64,000 nucleotides of DNA from Stutzerimonas sp. S1 (lineage in GTDB: Bacteria; Pseudomonadota; Gammaproteobacteria; Pseudomonadales; Pseudomonadaceae), in NCBI RefSeq assembly GCF_025966695.1, contig NZ_JAOEIY010000003.1:248001-312000 (forward strand). The letters are read 5' to 3'. Position numbers and translations under genes: made by a program. Positions within the stretch are counted from its first letter, which is position 1; every line of letters starts with the position of its first letter. The notes under the pieces are model-generated. The model was not told the DNA's origin, made no database searches, and was given only the letters and a program-made list of their open reading frames with translations. Below, piece after piece: positions 61,561 through 64,000 of the stretch.

Positions 61561-62937
61561 TCAGAGCAGCGGCAGGGTGACCGGCTCCAGATGGTTGTCT
61601 TCGACCCGGACGTCCAGCTCGCCTTGGCCAAGCTTGGCCGTGAGACGCTGGCCGGGCGAGGTCTGGCTGGCGCGGCGGATCGCCTGGCCGCGCTCGTCGA
61701 GCAGGATGCTGTAGCCACGGCTGAGGGTAGCCAGCGGGCTCACCACGTTGAGCGTCTGGGCCAGGCCCTGTAGCTGCTGTTGCCGGCCCTTCAAGATTGC
61801 CTGCATGGCGCGTGGTAGCCGGTCGGACAGGTGCTCGAGGCGCTGTCGCAACAGGTTCAGCGTCCGCCCCGGGTGTTGCGCGGCGAGGCGTGTCTCCAGG
61901 TGGGCCAGGTGTTCACGGCGACTGTCCAGGCGCCGGTCGATGGCCCGCAGCAGGCGCTGCTCAAGGTCGTCTATGTGCTGGGCCTGTTGTTGCAGGCGTT
62001 CGCCGGGATGGCGCATACGGCGGGTCAGACTCTCCAGTCGCATGGCATCGCGGTGCAGGCGGTCGCGCATGCGCAGCACCAGGCGTTGCTGCAGGCCGCT
62101 CAGCCGTTGCTGCAGGTCCGCGCTGGATGGGGCCAGCAGTTCGGCTGCCGCCGATGGCGTGGGCGCACGCACGTCGGCAACAAAGTCGGCGATCGATACG
62201 TCTGTCTCGTGACCTACGGCACTGACGACCGGGGTGGCGCAGGCATCCACGGCACGCGCCACGGCTTCTTCATTGAAGCACCAGAGGTCTTCCAGCGAGC
62301 CGCCGCCGCGCGCCAGGATCAGTGCGTCGAAGCCTTGGGCATCGGCCAGTTGCAGTGCCCGGACGATCTGGCTGGTGGCTTCGCGGCCTTGTACAGCCGT
62401 CGGGATCAGCGTCAGCTCGACCTGCGGTGCTCGTCGTTTGAACACCGAAATGATGTCGCGGATCACCGCGCCGGTTGGCGAGCTGACGATGCCGATACGC
62501 CGCGGATGGGCGGGCAGCGCAATCTTGCGTTCGGCGGCGAACAGGCCTTCGGCGCCGAGCTTTTCCTTCAGCGCTTCGAAGGCCAGACGCAAAGCTCCGT
62601 CGCCGGCTGGCTCGACATTGTCGAGGATCAACTGGTAGTCGCCGCGCCCCTCGAACAACGACACCTTGCCGCGCACCCGCACCGCCAGGCCGTCGCGCAG
62701 CGCCTGGCGCACCCGCGCCGCGTTCTGCCGGAACAGCGCACAACGTACCTGCGCATTTTTATCCTTGAGGGTGAAATAGATGTGGCCGGAGGCAGGGCGG
62801 GCGAGATTGGAGATCTCACCTTCGACCCAGACTTGCGCGAACACGTCCTCGAGGAGCAGCCGGGCGCGGCCGTTGAGCTGGCTGACGGTCAGCACGTCGC
62901 GATCGAGATTGAGGCGTTCGAAGGGATCTTTGAGCAT
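61561..62937 (-). CDS. xseA: Exodeoxyribonuclease VII large subunit
   Basis: With XseB, degrades single-stranded DNA in both directions into oligonucleotides. The 458-residue product has the N-terminal OB-fold (Trp-Val-Glu-Gly-Glu-Ile-Ser-Asn) and the catalytic core with Val-Ile-Arg-Asp-Ile. Ala-Arg-Gly-Gly-Gly-Ser-Leu-Glu-Asp-Leu-Trp is in the middle. The long coiled coil (about 290-400) that holds XseB follows. ATG 62937 chosen; the frame opens to 63108. It is divergent from the zinc-ribbon gene. Confidence 0.96.
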   Translation of the reverse strand: MLKDPFERLNLDRDVLTVSQLNGRARLLLEDVFAQVWVEGEISNLARPASGHIYFTLKDKNAQVRCALFRQNAARVRQALRDGLAVRVRGKVSLFEGRGDYQLILDNVEPAGDGALRLAFEALKEKLGAEGLFAAERKIALPAHPRRIGIVSSPTGAVIRDIISVFKRRAPQVELTLIPTAVQGREATSQIVRALQLADAQGFDALILARGGGSLEDLWCFNEEAVARAVDACATPVVSAVGHETDVSIADFVADVRAPTPSAAAELLAPSSADLQQRLSGLQQRLVLRMRDRLHRDAMRLESLTRRMRHPGERLQQQAQHIDDLEQRLLRAIDRRLDSRREHLAHLETRLAAQHPGRTLNLLRQRLEHLSDRLPRAMQAILKGRQQQLQGLAQTLNVVSPLATLSRGYSILLDERGQAIRRASQTSPGQRLTAKLGQGELDVRVEDNHLEPVTLPLL

Positions 62938-63067
62938 GGCGGCGATGATAAGCCGCGCGCGGTCAGGCGGAAACTGAAACTGTTGCGCGTCCGTCCAGCT
63001 GACCTTGACCGACCAAGCGGTGGCGCTAAGCTGCGCGGCTTTCCTTCGTCTCCTGTTCCGAGTCTCC

Positions 63068-63619
63068 ATGAGCCAAAGCCAAGCTATCATCGTGCCGCGC
63101 ATTTCCACGTTCCCTGGTCACGAAGCCAAGGCGCGGGTGATCCTGCGCTGGCTGGTCGAGCGGCGCATCATCGAGGCACTGCCGACCACCTGTGGTCGCG
63201 GTGTTGGCGGCATGGGCTACGCGATTGCCTCTGGCGCGCGTTCCGTTGTGCTGCACCCGGAACGCTTGCCTTTTGGCGAGGCCATCAACGGTCTCGAAGT
63301 GGTGACCAAGCGCTGCATTTACACACCGACCCGCGATTTCGCCGAAGAGGCCGGCTGTCCCGAGTGTCGCCGCGAGATTGGCGAGGCGTTGTTCGAGAGT
63401 CTCGATGAGTGGATGCCCGGCCAGAGCGATAACTTCACCTGCCCGGAATGCGGCTTCGAGGATGACATCAACGGCTTCCTGTTCATTCCGCCCTGTGCCT
63501 TCTCCAACCTCGGCTTCATCTTCAATGGCTGGGGTGAGGCGGGCTTTCGCCAGACTTTCCTTGATGAGTTCGCTGAGCGCCTGGGCTTTGCGGTGGCGTT
63601 GGTGATCGATCAGTCGTGA
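63068..63619 (+). CDS. Zinc-ribbon protein of unknown function
   Basis: A 183-residue protein with two Cys-Pro-Glu-Cys pairs about 30 residues apart (about 97-100 and 126-129), the spacing of a zinc ribbon. The N-terminal Ile-Ser-Thr-Phe-Pro-Gly-His-Glu segment and a hydrophobic C-terminal part complete it. I recall pseudomonad homologues described as sugar ABC transporter ATPases, but no Walker motif is visible, so that name is not supported. ATG 63068 was chosen (Met-Ser-Gln-Ser-Gln). Position next to xseA and guaB is shared by relatives. Confidence 0.75.
   Translation: MSQSQAIIVPRISTFPGHEAKARVILRWLVERRIIEALPTTCGRGVGGMGYAIASGARSVVLHPERLPFGEAINGLEVVTKRCIYTPTRDFAEEAGCPECRREIGEALFESLDEWMPGQSDNFTCPECGFEDDINGFLFIPPCAFSNLGFIFNGWGEAGFRQTFLDEFAERLGFAVALVIDQS

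Positions 63620-64000
<381 letters not shown>

Noticed and set aside
61831-63408. Plus-strand frame of 525 codons opposite xseA running into the zinc-ribbon gene
   Set aside because: It crosses the divergent intergenic region and changes to another frame of the zinc-ribbon gene; it is not a plausible fusion.

Overview
The window reads as an uninterrupted stretch of core chromosome from a GC-rich gammaproteobacterium of the genus Pseudomonas in the broad sense. The Pseudomonas stutzeri group (Stutzerimonas) is the best guess. This rests on codon use, on protein sequences that match pseudomonad families throughout, and on blocks that follow the gene order I remember from P. aeruginosa: valS-holC-pepA, lptFG, tRNA-Leu-queA-tgt-yajC-secDF, suhB/trmJ-cysE-iscRSUA-hscBA-fdx-iscX-ndk-rlmN-pilW-rodZ-ispG-hisS-yfgM-bamB-der, leuA, the OprC/NosA-type copper receptor, and xseA/guaB. 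A NosA/OprC-type receptor and an NhaD antiporter would both fit the stutzeri group. Species assignment is inference. I saw no phage, transposase, integrase, CRISPR array, rRNA or toxin-antitoxin pair.

Layout. 1-5.9 kb: the tail of an unidentified plus-strand gene, then mltF, a GIY-YIG domain protein, a GST with an extra C-terminal segment, a DUF4344 metallopeptidase overlapping a PPK2-family kinase, and the nucleoid protein YejK. 6-13.6 kb: membrane transport genes (two MFS carriers, an SLC13 permease with RCK domains and an adjacent winged-helix protein, and NhaD behind a long leader), together with rlmF and two small ORFs. 13.9-22.5 kb: valS, an unknown protein, holC and pepA; divergent lptF-lptG; RDD protein; cold-shock protein. 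22.5-23.2 kb: a gene-poor gap and tRNA-Leu(CAA) with a near-consensus promoter.

23.3-29.3 kb: queA-tgt (queuosine in tRNA) run into yajC-secD-secF (Sec accessory complex) and a glycine-zipper envelope protein, ending in a symmetric terminator shared with convergent suhB. 30.3-46.9 kb: trmJ-cysE, then the complete ISC iron-sulfur operon behind an IscR-type operator/promoter, then ndk, rlmN, pilW, rodZ, ispG, hisS, yfgM, bamB and der. CysE makes the cysteine precursor, IscS uses cysteine, and RlmN and IspG need Fe-S clusters, so metabolism and gene order agree here.

47-64 kb: an aminotransferase/omega-amidase pair, a flavin-reductase-like protein, DUF2784 and DUF2238 membrane proteins, a secreted endonuclease I, a DMT exporter, a zinc alcohol dehydrogenase, leuA with its terminator, a His-rich DUF2946 protein beside a TonB-dependent copper receptor, an MscS-type channel, an isochorismatase-fold hydrolase, an M23 peptidase, xseA, a divergent zinc-ribbon protein, and the first 85 codons of guaB.

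I found no clear previously undescribed multi-gene system. The observations most worth following are the leader of nhaD, the C-terminal extension of the GST, the His-rich protein next to the copper receptor, the terminator-like hairpin between bamB and der, and several small unassigned ORFs.
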